From Rebecca billardiae RCC1528 (Eukaryota; Haptophyta), in the NCBI GenBank assembly GCA_965240325.2, contig OZ251244.1, forward strand, positions 186,001-250,000: a stretch of 64,000 bases of DNA, in the 5' to 3' direction. How positions within the stretch are numbered: position 1 is the stretch's first letter; the number at the start of each line of letters is the position of its first letter. Shown piece after piece: positions 10,617 to 21,870 of this stretch. A program made the position numbers and the translations under genes. The notes beneath the pieces are model-generated. The model did not search any database and was not told the origin of the DNA. It worked only from the letters and a program-made list of their open reading frames with translations.

Positions 10617-13052
10617 TTAGCGCGCGTACACGCGCCGCCGGCTGTGCGCGACCGAGCTGCTCGCCGTCCGCCGCCACTCCCGGCCGCCCGCGCCGCCGAG
10701 CGCGCCGCCGCTCAGCGGGCGTCGGCGGGGCAGCGCGGAGGGCGCGCTGCCGTGCCCCGCGGCGGCGGCGCCGCCGTGCGCGCTCGGCGGGGCGAGGGCC
10801 GCGGCGACGCTGCGGCCAAGGGCAAATGCGGTGCGCGCGGGGCGGTGCGCGGGTGAGCCGGCGCATCGCGCGCGCGCACGCGCGGCAGCGCGCCGCCGGC
10901 GTCGGCGGCGACGACGGCGGCGCGGCGGCGCGCGCACCTCCGGTGGCCGCACTTGGCCGCGAGCGCGGCGGGCGTGTCGCCAAGGTGGTTGGTGCGCGCC
11001 GTGCTCGCGCCCGCGCGCAGCAGCAGCCTGCACACCGCGCGCTGCCCGTTGGCCGCGGCCGAGTGCAGCGGGGTGGCGCCAAACGCGTTGGGCAGGTCGA
11101 CGGTGGAGCCTGCGGCGGGGTGGCGCGCGGCGCGGCGGAGGGCGCGCGGCGGGGCGCGCGCGCGTGGGCGGCGGGCGGCCAGAGGCGCGCGACGCGCGCC
11201 GGCGCGCCCGCGACACCGCCCACCCGCCGCGGCACTGCGCGCGCCGCGCCGCGCGCACCGCCCTCCGCGAGCGCTGCGATCAGAAGCTGCGCGCAGCCCG
11301 CCTCGCCGCGCACCGCCGCCCAGTGCAGCGCCGAGTACCCGTGCCCACCGCGCGGCCGCGCCGCCGCCAGGCCCGGCTGCGCCCCGAGCAGCCGGCGCAG
11401 CTCCGCGTAGTCACAGGCCTCCGCTGCCTCGAACCAGCGCTGCCGCGCGCGCTCGAGCGCGCTTGGCGGCGGCGGTGAGGCGCGCGCGCGCTCGGCCGGC
11501 GCGGCGCGCGGCTCGAGCGCGCGCGCGCGGCGGCGCGCGTACGGCGCGATCTCGGATATCGCGATCTCGGAGATCGCGATCTCGGAGGGCGGCGGCGCCG
11601 AATGCGGCCCGCCCGCCGGCGCGCCGCGCGCGTGCGCGCCCGGCGGCGGCTCGCGCGGCGGCGTCGGGCCGGGGGTGAGGGCGCCATCATCGCCCCACTG
11701 CCAGCGCTCAGAGGGGGCGGCGGAAGAATCGCGGGGGCCGCCGCCGCGCGCGGTCGGCGCAGCGCTGAGCGAGCTGCGCGTCGGGCTGGGGCGCGCGGCG
11801 CCGCGTGGCGTGCCGCCGCCGCCGCCAGCGTCCGCGTCCGCGCCGCCGCCGCCGCCAGCGTCGGCGTAAGCGGCCGCAACGGCCACGGCCGCGGCCGCGG
11901 CCGCCGCAGCCGCGGCCACCGCCGAGGCGCGCGGCGGCGTCAGCCACTCGGCGCCGCCCTCCGCGCCCGCGTGGGCGTGGGCGCGCTGCTGCTGCCGCCG
12001 CTGCGGGGGGGCGAGGGCGAGGGGCGCGTGGGGCTGCAGCGTCGGGTATGCTCCACCCGCCGCCCCGTCCGTCCCCGCCGCCCCCGCCGCCCCCGCCGCC
12101 CCCGCCGCCCCCGCCGCCCCCGCCGCCCCCGCCGCCCCCGCCGCCCCCGCCGCCCCCGCCGCCCCCGCCGCCCCCGCCGCCCCCGCCGCCCCCGCCGCCC
12201 CCGCCGCCCCCGCCGCCGCCCCATCCAGAGGGCCAAGTGCCTCGAGCGCCGTGCGGAGACAGGCGACGCCAAAGCCGAGCCGCGCGCGCAGCAGCGCGTC
12301 GCTGCCGCCGCCGTCGGGGGCGGCGGGGGCGGCGGGGCCGCCGGGGCGGCGCGGGCTCACACCCGCGCCCGCGCCCGCGCCGCCCCACTCAGCACCGCTG
12401 TCGGCGGTCGGCGCGGCCGGCAGCGCGCGCGCGGGCTCAGCATCATTCTCCTCCGGGGCGCCGCCGCGGGCGCGCGCAGCCGCCGACGTCGGCGGCGGAG
12501 TCGGCGGCGGCCCCGGCGGTGGCGGTGGCGGTGGCGGCTGCAGCTGCGTCGGCGTCGGCGTCGGCGGCGCCGGCGCGGGCGCGGGCGTCGCTTGCGTTGG
12601 CGGCGGCAGCTGCTGCTGCGGCGTTGGCGGCTGCGGCTGCGGCAGCGCCGGTGTCGGCGCCAGCGGCGACTGCAGCTGCGTCGTCTGCGGCTGCGCCCAC
12701 ACCGGCTGCTGCTGCGGCCGCTGCGGCTGCTGCTGCGGCCGCTGCGGCTGCTGCGGCTGCTGCTGCGGCTGCTGCTGCTGCTGCGGCTGCTGCGGCTGCG
12801 GCTGCTGCGGCTGCGGCTGCTGCGGCTGCTGCGGCCGCTGCAGCCGCAGCCGTGACTCTGGCTCCGGTGTGGTCGGCTCAGAGCCGAGCCAGCCGGAGGA
12901 AGGGCGCGCCGGAGCGTGCGGACGCGCGGCGAGGGACGCCCGCGGCGGCGACGCGGGCGGCGTGCCCGTCTGCGTGTGCTGCGACGCCTGCGTCTGCGTC
13001 TGCTGCGTGCGCATCGGCGCGCGCGGCGGCGACGGCGGTGGCGAGCGACGCA

Positions 13053-13092
<40 letters not shown>

Positions 13093-14953
13093 CGACTCGG
13101 GCGGCGCCGGCGGAGGCGCCGCCGCCGCCTCGAGCGGCGGCCGCGCCGGCTCCAGCGCCACGCGCAGCGCTGGGCGCACCGCCGGCGCGAGGGGCCGCCC
13201 CGGCGGCGGCTGCTGCGGCTGCGGCCTCGGCCGCGGCGCCGCGCGCGCGGGCTCGCGCGCGCCCGCGCCGTGCGCGGCCGCGGCAACCGCGCTGGGCGCG
13301 GCGGCGGGCGGCGGCGAGCGCACGCTGGCGAGCTGGGCGCGCAGCGCGGCGATCGACGACGGCGGCGCGGGCGTGGCGGCGCGCGCGGGCGGCGCGGCGC
13401 GCGCGGGCGGCGACGCCGGCGGCGGCTTGTGCGCGCGCGGCGCGGCCGCGGCGGCGGCGGCGGCGGCGGCGGCGCCGCCCCCGCCGCCCGCGGCCGCGGC
13501 GTGCGTCGACGGCGTCGCGCGGACGGCACCGCCCGGCGGCGGCGCGCGCGGCGGCGAGGGCGGCGAGGGCACGCGCAGCGCGGCCGCCGCGGCGCCGAGC
13601 GCCGACGGCGGCCGCTGCGCCTCCGCCGCCGCTCGCTCGGCGCCCAGCTGCGCCGCGGCCGCGGCCGGCGCCGCCGGCGCGCGCTCGGGCGGCGACGCGG
13701 CCGCGCGGCGCGCGGCGGCGCGCGCCGCCGCCGCCGCCGCGCGCGCCGCCGCCGCCGGCGGCGCCGCCGCCATGCCGGTGCCGCGCGCGCCGGCGAGCAG
13801 TGGCGCCGGCTCCTGTACCGCGCTCGGCTCGGGCGGCGCGCCGCGCCACACGCCGCGCCGCAGCAGCACGGCGCTCAGGCCGGCAGCCTGCGCGGCCGAG
13901 GCGGCGTCGGCGAGCGCGCGCGCGCGCACCTCGGCGCCGGTGCCGCGCGGCGCGGCGCGCAGCGCGTCGTGCGCGGCGCACGCGAGCGCGCCGTGCGGCC
14001 GCAGCGCGGCGCACGCGTGCGCGCAGCCGTCCAGCCCGACCTCCGCCGCGGCGAGCGCCGCGTCCGCGCACTCCGACGGCACGCCCGCCCCGTCAAGCCG
14101 CTCGACTAGGTCGGCGCGCACCGCGGCCACACACGCCGCCTCGGCCGCGCGCGCCTCGCGCGCCGGCGCGCCGACGGCTGAGTCGGCGCCGTGCGCGCGC
14201 GCGGGCGGCGCCGCGGCGTCGGCGGCGAAGTCCGCCAGCGCCGCCGCCACCGCCGCCGCGTGCCCGGCCGGCGCCGCGCGCACGTCGGCGGCCGCGCGCA
14301 GCCGAGCCCACCACCGCTCCTCTGCGACGTCCGCGTCGGCGCCGGCGCGCGCCGCGGCGTCGCGCGCGGCGCGCAGCTCGAGGCGCGCGCGCCGCGCCGC
14401 CGCGCCCCACAGCGCGTCGGACGCCGTGAGCAGCGCGAGCGCGCGCCGCGCGCCGCCGCCGTCCGCGCCGCCCCACGCGTCGAGCCGCGCGCACGCGCCG
14501 CGCTCGCGCCGCGCGCGCTCGGCGGCGGCGCGCGCCCCCTCCGCCGCGCTCGGCGGCGGCGCGCCGCCGCCGCGCTCGGCGCCCGGCGGCTCGGCGCAGA
14601 GGCAGAGTGGGGGGCCGAGCTCCTCGCTCGCCTCGAGCAGCGCGACCGCCGCCGCCGGCGCGCCGCGCCGCCCCAGCGCCGCCCCGTCCAGCAGCGCGCA
14701 GCCCACGCTCAGCGAGCCCCGCTGCAGGGCCAGCGCTTCGAACAGCGCGTCGCGCGCGGCGCCGAGCGCGGCCGCGGCGGCGGTCTCGGCACTGGGCGCG
14801 CGCGGCGCCGCGCGGTTGGGCGGGTCGGGGTGTGCCGCCGAGGCGGGCGCGCAGCCCGGGCGCAGCGCCGCGCGCGCGAGCAGCGCCGCGAGCGCGCGCG
14901 CGCGCATGCAGCCGAGCAGCCGCTGCCGCAGCCCTTCGCGCCGGTCACGCAGC

Positions 14954-14987
<34 letters not shown>

Positions 14988-15471
14988 GCTCGTCGTCGGC
15001 GGGGGCGGCGGCGCCGCGCGGCGGAGGGCGGTGCGGCTGCTCCGCACCGAGCTGCGGCCCCGCCAGCGCCGCGTCCGCGATGCCCGCCTCGAGCAGCAGC
15101 ACCGCCGCCGCCAGCTCGGTCGCACCGCGCAGCTCGCTCAGAGGGAGAAGCGCGCAGAGAGAGCCCCAGCCGGCCGCGCGCCAGCCGGGCGTGAAGGCGT
15201 CGTCGTCGAGCGCGCCGACGAGCTCGGTGAGCGCGAGCGCGATCGCCGACGCCGTGCGCGCGCGTAGCAGCCGCGCCACCAGCGCGCCCTGCGCGCCGGG
15301 CACAGTGAAGCGCGCCTCGCGCAGCGCGCCGCACAGCCGCGCGCTCAGCCGCGCGAGCGTGCGGAGCTCGGCCGCGCCGTGCAGCGTCGCGAGGCGCGAG
15401 AGGCGCACGCTCGCGTGCACGGCGACGAGCGCCGCCCGGCCGCGCCGCGTCGCGCCCTCGCCCGCCGGCAT
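10617..15471 (-). CDS. Very large low-complexity protein with C-terminal ankyrin repeats
   Basis: Three exons in frame: 15471-11259, 11109-10938, 10809-10617; 1,525 residues. The first exon is a single open stretch of 4.2 kb. The N-terminal 600 residues are Ala/Arg/Leu-rich and look helical, with no domain I recognise. The middle is Pro/Gln/Ala-rich and holds PQQPQ runs, a poly-Pro tract, and a 9-bp minisatellite giving about a dozen Gly-Ala-Ala units. The C-terminus has at least two ankyrin repeats (HGYSALHWAAVRGE; FGATPLHSAAANGQ; LGDTPAALAAKCGH), preceded by a helix RQRWFEAAEACDYAELRRLL. A helix before GFTxLHWAA is reminiscent of SOWAH-family proteins, but that resemblance is weak. In-frame introns inside exon 1 cannot be excluded because GC-rich introns stay open. 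An upstream in-frame start at 15732 would add 87 residues of unlikely sequence. Function unknown. Confidence 0.75.
12071..12219. repeat. 9-bp coding minisatellite (Gly-Ala-Ala units)
   Basis: Tandem array of a 9-bp unit, cccgccgcc on the plus strand, repeated about 15 times with almost no variation, inside exon 1 of the large ankyrin protein (10617-15471). It encodes repeated Gly-Ala-Ala on the minus strand. The perfect uniformity points to recent replication slippage, so copy number is likely to vary between strains. Confidence 0.95.
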
Positions 15472-15930
15472 GCTCCTTCCGCGCCCTTCCTTCCTCTCGC
15501 GCTCGGGGCGCCTCCCGTCCACCGCACGTGACGTCCACTGCAGCCCTGCGCTGCGCTGCGCCCCGCAGATGCGCACGCGCGGTGCTCGGAATCTGACGAC
15601 CGAGAGACGAGAGTGCCTGTTCGTCAGCGCGGCAGCGCCCCAGCCAGCAGGACTCTCCGGCGACTCCGGGTGGAAGAGTAGTAGTAGCTGCTGGCCCTGC
15701 CGCTGGGCGCGGATTTCATCCGGCGAGTTCATTTACGTGCCGAGGCGCTCAGCTGTCCATCCGGCCCATCAGCCCGACTGTGAATAACGATTCGCCCTAA
15801 GACGTCCGGCAGCTGGTCAACCGGGCCCGGGCCCGGCCCGCGCTGACGCCAGCCCCGTCCCGGCCGCGCCGCGCCGCCGGCGGCCACGCCGCGGCACCCA
15901 CCGCCGCGCGCGCTTTAATAAAACTCTGCC
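15472..15930. other. Intergenic upstream of the large ankyrin gene
   Basis: About 460 bp. The reading frame of the large ankyrin protein continues upstream to 15732, but the sequence does not look conserved, so this is taken as promoter and 5' UTR. The stretch ends at the repeat copy A. Confidence 0.6.
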
Positions 15931-17371
15931 CTGGCGGGCGGGGGGGTCGGCGGGCCGTGCCAGTGCTGTCGCAATGTATCCTCTGAGGGTTCGCGTCTTT
16001 CCACATTCGCTTGTGGCCGTGGGTGACGGACAGTCGAGTGCAAGGACCAGCAACGCGAGGCCGCCCACACCCACGAGGGAATGTCAGCACGCGGGGCGGG
16101 ACGGGTAGCCCGTTGCTCCGCGCGAGCGCGGGTACGCGCTGTATGTGCCGCATGTCGACCGCGATGGCGTAATCGAGCGCCTCGCCGCCGCCGAAGCCGC
16201 CAGAGTAGATCATGTGCATGTCCTCCTGCCGCCAGCCGAGAGCGGTCGTCGCGAGGATGCTTGCCGATGTCCGCTCCAGGCACGATGGGCTCGGCGCAGG
16301 TCGCGTTGACGTCGTGCACGGCCGCCACGCTGAGCACGAGCGCGTTGACGTTCACGCGGTCGTGCGCGCGCGCGCGCGCAGCGACAGCGTGTGCCACTCG
16401 CGATTGAGAGTAGGCAAGCGCTGCTCACGCGGGCACACGAATCGCAGCGCATCAGTCACCGGCGTGACGACTTCCGCCTCGTCCCGCAGCGCCTGCGCCA
16501 TGGACGAGGATGACGCGGCGATGTTGCATGCTCGACGATTCATCTCTCTGCGGATGGCATCACGGGCTTGTCTGTGTCGCGCTGCGGCGAGGGTCGCCAA
16601 CTCGCGAAGAGGCGGTTGCTGCCACGGCGACAGACCCGGGAGGTGCGTCCGCTGCGCGTCGTACGCCGTTAGCGCTGCGCTTCCGTCGCATTGGTCACCG
16701 TCGACGCCATGCGCCATGCAGGCCGGACGTGGGCTCGGCTGAGGGACCGGACCGCGAGCAATGACTGAGTCCGGTGCGCGGATTCCGGCGATCGAGTTCA
16801 GAAGGCCGCGCCAAATCTTGCGTCGCGTGCGATGGCGCTTCCCGCCCGCGAGACGCCTCGTGATGAGGGCCTTTCCGCACCGAGCTCGACGCGCGACGGT
16901 GGATCGCGCGAGGTGGTTGTCGTGCGCAGCGCTTAATACTATGGCTCGTGCGAGCGCTCGACGTGCAAGTCGGGCGAGGACCGCCCCAGGTCGCACGATC
17001 GTGTCGACGCGCCGAGCGTGCCTCCAAACGCGTCGACTTTGGCCCCCGTTCGACCTGCACGCGAGACGACGAGGGCAGCAAACGCGAATCGGGCGAAAAC
17101 ACGTCTCGGGAATCCCCGCGCGATGTCCGCGCCGGCGTTGGATTCGGCGCGCGCGGCCCACGCGCTCCGCGCCATCCAGGACTCTCTTTCGGCCGAGCGT
17201 CCCCAGTGGGAGCTGCGAGGGCGCCCGGTAGTGAGCGAAGCGACCCGGCAGTGAGCGAGGCGATTTTCTTTTCTTTGCGAGGCGATTTTCTTTTTTCCTT
17301 TTCTTTTTCTTATCTTTTTCCCGGGCACTACAAGGGGCGGACCTACGGCCCGCCATATCTTATTTATTATT
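15931..17371 (-). repeat. Degenerate gene-like direct repeat, copy A
   Basis: Copy A of a repeat whose copy B is at 55813-57356, same orientation, about 40 kb away. Its ends were set by where similarity to copy B stops: a GC-rich end near the ctggcggg motif and an AT-rich end tatttattatt. 92 bp (16519-16610) are identical to 56523-56614, and most of the rest aligns by eye with scattered differences and several indels, including a 7-bp one near 16710. On the minus strand parts read like protein (VNVNALVLSVAAVHDVNATC; MHMIYSGGFGGGEALDYAIA), but these two stretches are in different frames. The right end is a purine/pyrimidine-skewed T-rich tract (17250-17310). No terminal repeats or target duplication are visible. 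The right edge meets the stop codon of the pyruvyl-transferase gene. Either a decayed gene family or a mobile element; I do not recognise it. Confidence 0.8.
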
Positions 17372-18804
17372 TACCGCCGCGGCTTCGCCGGCTGTGTCGG
17401 CCGCGTCGGCCGCGGCTGGCCGGCGGTCGCTTGGCCGCTCGGCGCCAGCCGGCGCCGCGCCGCCGCCGCGCCGGGCTTGCGCGGGTACGGCCCGAGGCCC
17501 GCCCGCCACCTGGCCAGCCCCCAGAAGTTGAAGTTGGTCTCGCGCCACTCCCTCTCCTCGCGCTTGCTCTCGCGCGCGCTCTGTGGCGCGTACGCGCACA
17601 TGCGGCGCATCGGCAGCGCGGCGACGTACGCGCGCGCCAGCGCGGCGCGCGCGTCGAAGCTGACGCGCGGGCGGTGCACCCCGTCCACGCACGCGCGCGC
17701 GACGGCGTGGAGGTCGGGCTGGAGCCACGCGCCGCTCGCGTTGCGCACGAGCTCCAGCAGCGCCGCGTCTTCGCCCAGCGGCAGCGGCCGCGTGCGCTCC
17801 TCCTCCTCCTCGGCGCCGAGCGCGCCTTCCGGCAGAAGGCCGCTCGCATAGTCCCAGTACTTGAAGGCGCTGTCTGGGACGGGGGCGTAGAGCACGGAGG
17901 GCACGCCCAGCGCGTCCGCGAACACGAGGCCGTGCAGCGAGCTCGAGACCACCAGGCCGCACCGCGCGATCGCGCGCGCCACCAGCAGCGGCGACTGCGC
18001 GTGCGATATCGTCTCAAAGCCGAGCGCGCGCGCCGCGGGGCCGAGCGCCGCGTCCGTGCCGTGCGGGAGGGCGCAGACGGCGCCGCCGTCAGCCGCGCGC
18101 ACGCCGAAGAGGTCGGGCACGAGCAGCGGCGCGAACAGCGCCGGGTCGCCCAGCGCCGGCCGCGCGCCCGCCAGCCCGCCCGTGCGGCGCAGCGCATCCA
18201 GCGTGTACCGACCGCGCACCGCAGCGAGCGTCGCGTTGCCGCCGCGCAGCATCTGGCGGTAGCGGGGCAGGAGCTTGGCGCGGCGCTCGCCGATGCCGGC
18301 GACGATGTCGCGCGGCTTGAGGAAGTTGAAGATCGTGCCGATCAGCAGCAGCTTCCCCGCCTCGCGCCCGACGGTCGCGGGCGTCCGCTCGAGCGGCCGT
18401 TTCAGCATGGCCGCCCACAGGTGCACGTTGAGCTCGTCGCCAAAGTTGCGGCCGGACCAGACGCTCTGGCCCGGACCCCAGTGCAGCACGGGCGCGGGCG
18501 ACGCGCACGGCAGCTGCGCGTCCAGCGCCGCGCGCAGCTCGCGCCGCACGCGCGCGAGCGCCTCCGGCGCGCCGCGGTAGTGCAGCGCGTCCGCGGCCGG
18601 CAGCGGCGCGCACCGCAGCGGCGGCGGCGGCGGCGGCCCGGGCTCGGCGGCGGCCTGCGCCCGCACGCCCGGGGTGGGCGGGCGCACGAGTACGAGCAGC
18701 GACGCCAGCGCCGCCGCCGCGCGCCGCCGAGGACCCGCGGCGACGCGCCGCAGCGGCCGTCGCCGCGAGCGATCGCATCGCGGCTTGCCTCCATCGTCCG
18801 CCAT
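17371..18804 (-). CDS. Polysaccharide pyruvyl-transferase family protein
   Basis: Single open frame, 477 residues, no intron detected. The ATG at 18804 (MADDGGKPRC) is chosen; the frame runs further up only to a GTG. An N-terminal hydrophobic stretch after Arg-rich residues (AAAALASLLVLV, about 25-40) looks like a signal anchor, suggesting a Golgi type II membrane protein. The catalytic region carries marks of the pyruvyl-transferase fold: WSGRNFGDELN (about 120), LLIGTIFNFL, RGRYTLDALR, LGDPALFAPLLVP, and CGLVVSSSLHGLVFADALGVP (about 290). In known members these form a GT-B-like fold that adds pyruvate ketals to sugars from PEP. The sugar acceptor here is unknown. The C-terminus is Arg/Pro-rich. 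The stop codon coincides with the edge of the repeated element at 15931-17371, so the 3' UTR lies inside that element. A second glycan enzyme (GT61-like) lies 5 kb away. Confidence 0.88.
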   Translation of the reverse strand: MADDGGKPRCDRSRRRPLRRVAAGPRRRAAAALASLLVLVRPPTPGVRAQAAAEPGPPPPPPLRCAPLPAADALHYRGAPEALARVRRELRAALDAQLPCASPAPVLHWGPGQSVWSGRNFGDELNVHLWAAMLKRPLERTPATVGREAGKLLLIGTIFNFLKPRDIVAGIGERRAKLLPRYRQMLRGGNATLAAVRGRYTLDALRRTGGLAGARPALGDPALFAPLLVPDLFGVRAADGGAVCALPHGTDAALGPAARALGFETISHAQSPLLVARAIARCGLVVSSSLHGLVFADALGVPSVLYAPVPDSAFKYWDYASGLLPEGALGAEEEEERTRPLPLGEDAALLELVRNASGAWLQPDLHAVARACVDGVHRPRVSFDARAALARAYVAALPMRRMCAYAPQSARESKREEREWRETNFNFWGLARWRAGLGPYPRKPGAAAARRRLAPSGQATAGQPRPTRPTQPAKPRR

Positions 18805-19732
18805 GTGTCCCTGACAAAACCTTGGCACTCAAGTTGGGGGGATGAGGGTCCGGGAGACCGGGCGACTCCGTCCGCTTGGGCTGATGAGTGATGGCGGCGG
18901 CCGCAGCGCTCGTGTCTTCCTCCCGCGGCACATGGCCGCGCCGCTTCCGCCCGACGCCAGCCGGCGCGTGCGTGGCGTGCGTCATACGCAAGTCTCTCGA
19001 GGCGTACAGCTCGTCGCCGCGTGCTGGGAGCGGCCGGGCTTGAGACGACTGCGGCAGTTGATGCCGACGGCTGTGATGCGCGGCTCCGGGAGTCTCGCGC
19101 GCGTGTACTCATCAACTTACCGCCGGTGTATTCTGTGGCGATGCTACTTTAGCATGCAATACGGTTATGCGCGGCGTGCTGCGCTCGCGGATCAGAATAT
19201 CATACGCGATTACGACCCGGCACAGCGGAGAGTGCTCAGAGCGAAACTCCATCTGGCAGCGATCCGATCACCGTCGGGGCTCTGAGAGTGGCTGACCGTC
19301 TCTGATGCCTGATGGCGCCGTGCGTGCCGTCACGGCCGCGGGCGTGGTGCCGCCGCCTCACGCTGCGCCGCACGTGTATCCAAGTCTGAGCGCAGCAGCC
19401 AGTCGTCAGCCGTCGGCCGCACGGCGTGCTCGGGCGCCGCGTGCCGAGGCCCGGGGCGGCTCGTCGGGACGACCCCGGGTCTCCGCTGGCGGACACTCGT
19501 CCTGCTCTGCGGCTGCCGTCGAGTCGCACGGACGAGCGGCTTCTAGCTAGCAGTAGTATATATATCGTCGTCGCCGCCGCCAGCGGCCGCGCGCGTCACT
19601 CGCGTGCCGGCCGGCGCGCTTTGATGACGCGCTTTCCGGCCTCCCATCATCAGTGCGGTTGGCTGCGCGGCCGTCGGCGTCAGTGTCGTCATGCAGTCAC
19701 GTCAGTCGCGGCCAGTGTCAGATGACTCAGTG
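18805..19732. other. Intergenic, no gene seen
   Basis: About 930 bp of mixed composition between the pyruvyl-transferase start and the SDR-like stop. It has a short TA-repeat patch at about 19552-19564. No gene, RNA or element recognised. Confidence 0.65.
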
Positions 19733-21789
19733 TCAGCGCTGCTGGTCGGGCAGCTCCTTCTTGAGCCGCTTGAGGATGGCGCCCTCGCTCATCTCCTTCA
19801 CCACCACGCCCTCGGCCATGTCCGCGCGCACCGCGCGCACGCGCGGCACCGGACTGCCCTCCGCGAGCAGCAGCAGCGCGCCGTCCGGCTGGCCGCGCAG
19901 CCGCTCGGCGCGCTCAGCGTCGAGGTCTGCGGCGGGCGCGTCGTCCGCGTCCTCGTCGTCGAAGCCCGGACTGTACTCGTACCCGGACTTGAGGAAGACG
20001 ATCTTCACGCCTGCAGGGGCGCAGCGGCGGCGGCGGCAGCGGCGGCGGCGGCGGCGGCGGCGGTGGGGGCGGTGGCGGTGGCGGTGGCGGGGCCGGCGCG
20101 GGCGGTGGCGCGGGGCGCGCGGGCGCGGCAGCAGCGTGGCCGCGCGCGGCAACGGCACCGGACGCGGCGCCGGGGGGGACGAGGGGGCGGAGGTCGGCGT
20201 CGGCGCGCGGCGGCGCAGCGGCGCGGCGCAGCACACGCCAAGCACGCAGCCCCGCGCGGGCGCCCCCCGACCGAGCGCCCACGCCAGCCACGGGCGCTGC
20301 ACGCGCGGCGCGCGCGCGTGTCGCGCGCGCGCACCGCTGTCGAGTGGCAGCAGCTGAATGGAGGTGGGCAACGCGCCGCCGCCCTTCTTGAAGGAGGCGG
20401 CGAACGTGCGCAGCCACTCCGCCGTGCGCTTCAGGTCCGCCCCCGGGCCGAGCCCGATGCGCGCCACCTCGGGGCCCACGCACCTGCAAGCAGGCGCACA
20501 CAGCGCGCCCGCGCGCGGGCGCGCGGGCGCGGGCGCGGCGCGCGGGCGGGCGGCGGTGACGGCGGCGGCGGCGGCGCGCACACGCGGCGCCGCGCGGCGT
20601 GCGTGCGTGCGTGCGTGCTGGCGTGCGGGCGTGCTGGCGTGCGGGCGCTGGCGATGCGCGTGGTGCGGTGGTGCGCGTGCGCGTGCGCGGGCGATGGCGC
20701 AGGCGGTGGCGCAGGCGGTGGCGCAGGCGCGCGCGCAGGCGCTCTGAGGCGCGGCGACGTGCGGTGCGGCGCGGCGCGCGTGCCGCTGCTGCGCACTTGA
20801 GGAACTGGTCGTCCCAGACCGCGTCTGGGACGCGCGAGCTCTCGCGCCCCAGCCCGGGCCCGCCGCCCTGCGAGACGAGCGAGAACGAGGCGTTGAGCGC
20901 GGCGGGCAGCGCGCCGCGCGCCAGCCTCGCGAGCGCGTCCGCGGCCACGCCCGCGCCCACAGTGCCGCTGAGCTGGTCGCCTGGCTCAACACTGACCGCG
21001 GCGGGCTCGGCGGCGGCGTTGGCGTGGTCGGCGCTGAGCTTGGCCACGTGCGCCACGGCGTAGTCGAAGCCGCGCACCTGCGAGCCGTACGCGGCCGCCT
21101 GCTCCACCTGCGGGCGCGGGCGCGGGGCGCGGGGCGGGGCGGCGGAGGGCGCCGGGGGGGTGTGGCGCGGCGCGGCGGCGGCGGCGCAGCCGCGGCGGCG
21201 GGCGCGCGGCGGTGCGCTTGCGGCGGGGGGTGCGCTCGGCGGCGGCGTGCGTGGCGCGCACCTTGCGCCACGAGTCGAGCTGCCCCCACACGTTCTGCAG
21301 CGCGTACGGCATGCTGTCCGCCCTGCACGTCCCCAGCGCCGACACCACCGCCACCAAACGCCCCGCCGCCTCCACCGCCGCCGGCGGGAAGGGCAGCGCC
21401 GGCGTCGACGGCGACGGCGGCGCGGCCGCGCCGCCGCCCGCGCCCTCCACCCAGCGGAGGGCGGCTGCGCGCGGGGGGAAGGAAGCCAGGGGCGAGGCGC
21501 GCGCGGGAAGGGGCGCGGCTCAGGCCACCGCTCCCCCGCGCCCGGGCGCGTCCGGCCTCGCCCCGATCGCCCGCGGCGCGCGCGCACGGCGCGCGCGGCG
21601 CGGCGCGCAGGCAGCTGCGGCGTGCGGTGCGCGCGCGCACTCGCTTCGTCGAGGCAGTGCTCCTGCTTGTAGCCGTCGACGAGGCAGACGAGCACGCACG
21701 TCGCGTCCGCCGTCGCGCGCTGCACCGCGAAGCGCTGCGGCTGCTCGACCGTCGCCAGCTCGAAAGCCGCCGCCGCCCCTTCTGCCCCG

Positions 21790-21870
<81 letters not shown>

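Noticed and set aside
11805-15787. Plus-strand open frames of 874 and 1,178 codons
   Set aside because: Mirror images of the large ankyrin gene exon. The minus frame has ankyrin motifs and spliced continuity; the plus frames give only Cys/Gly or Arg/Pro runs.
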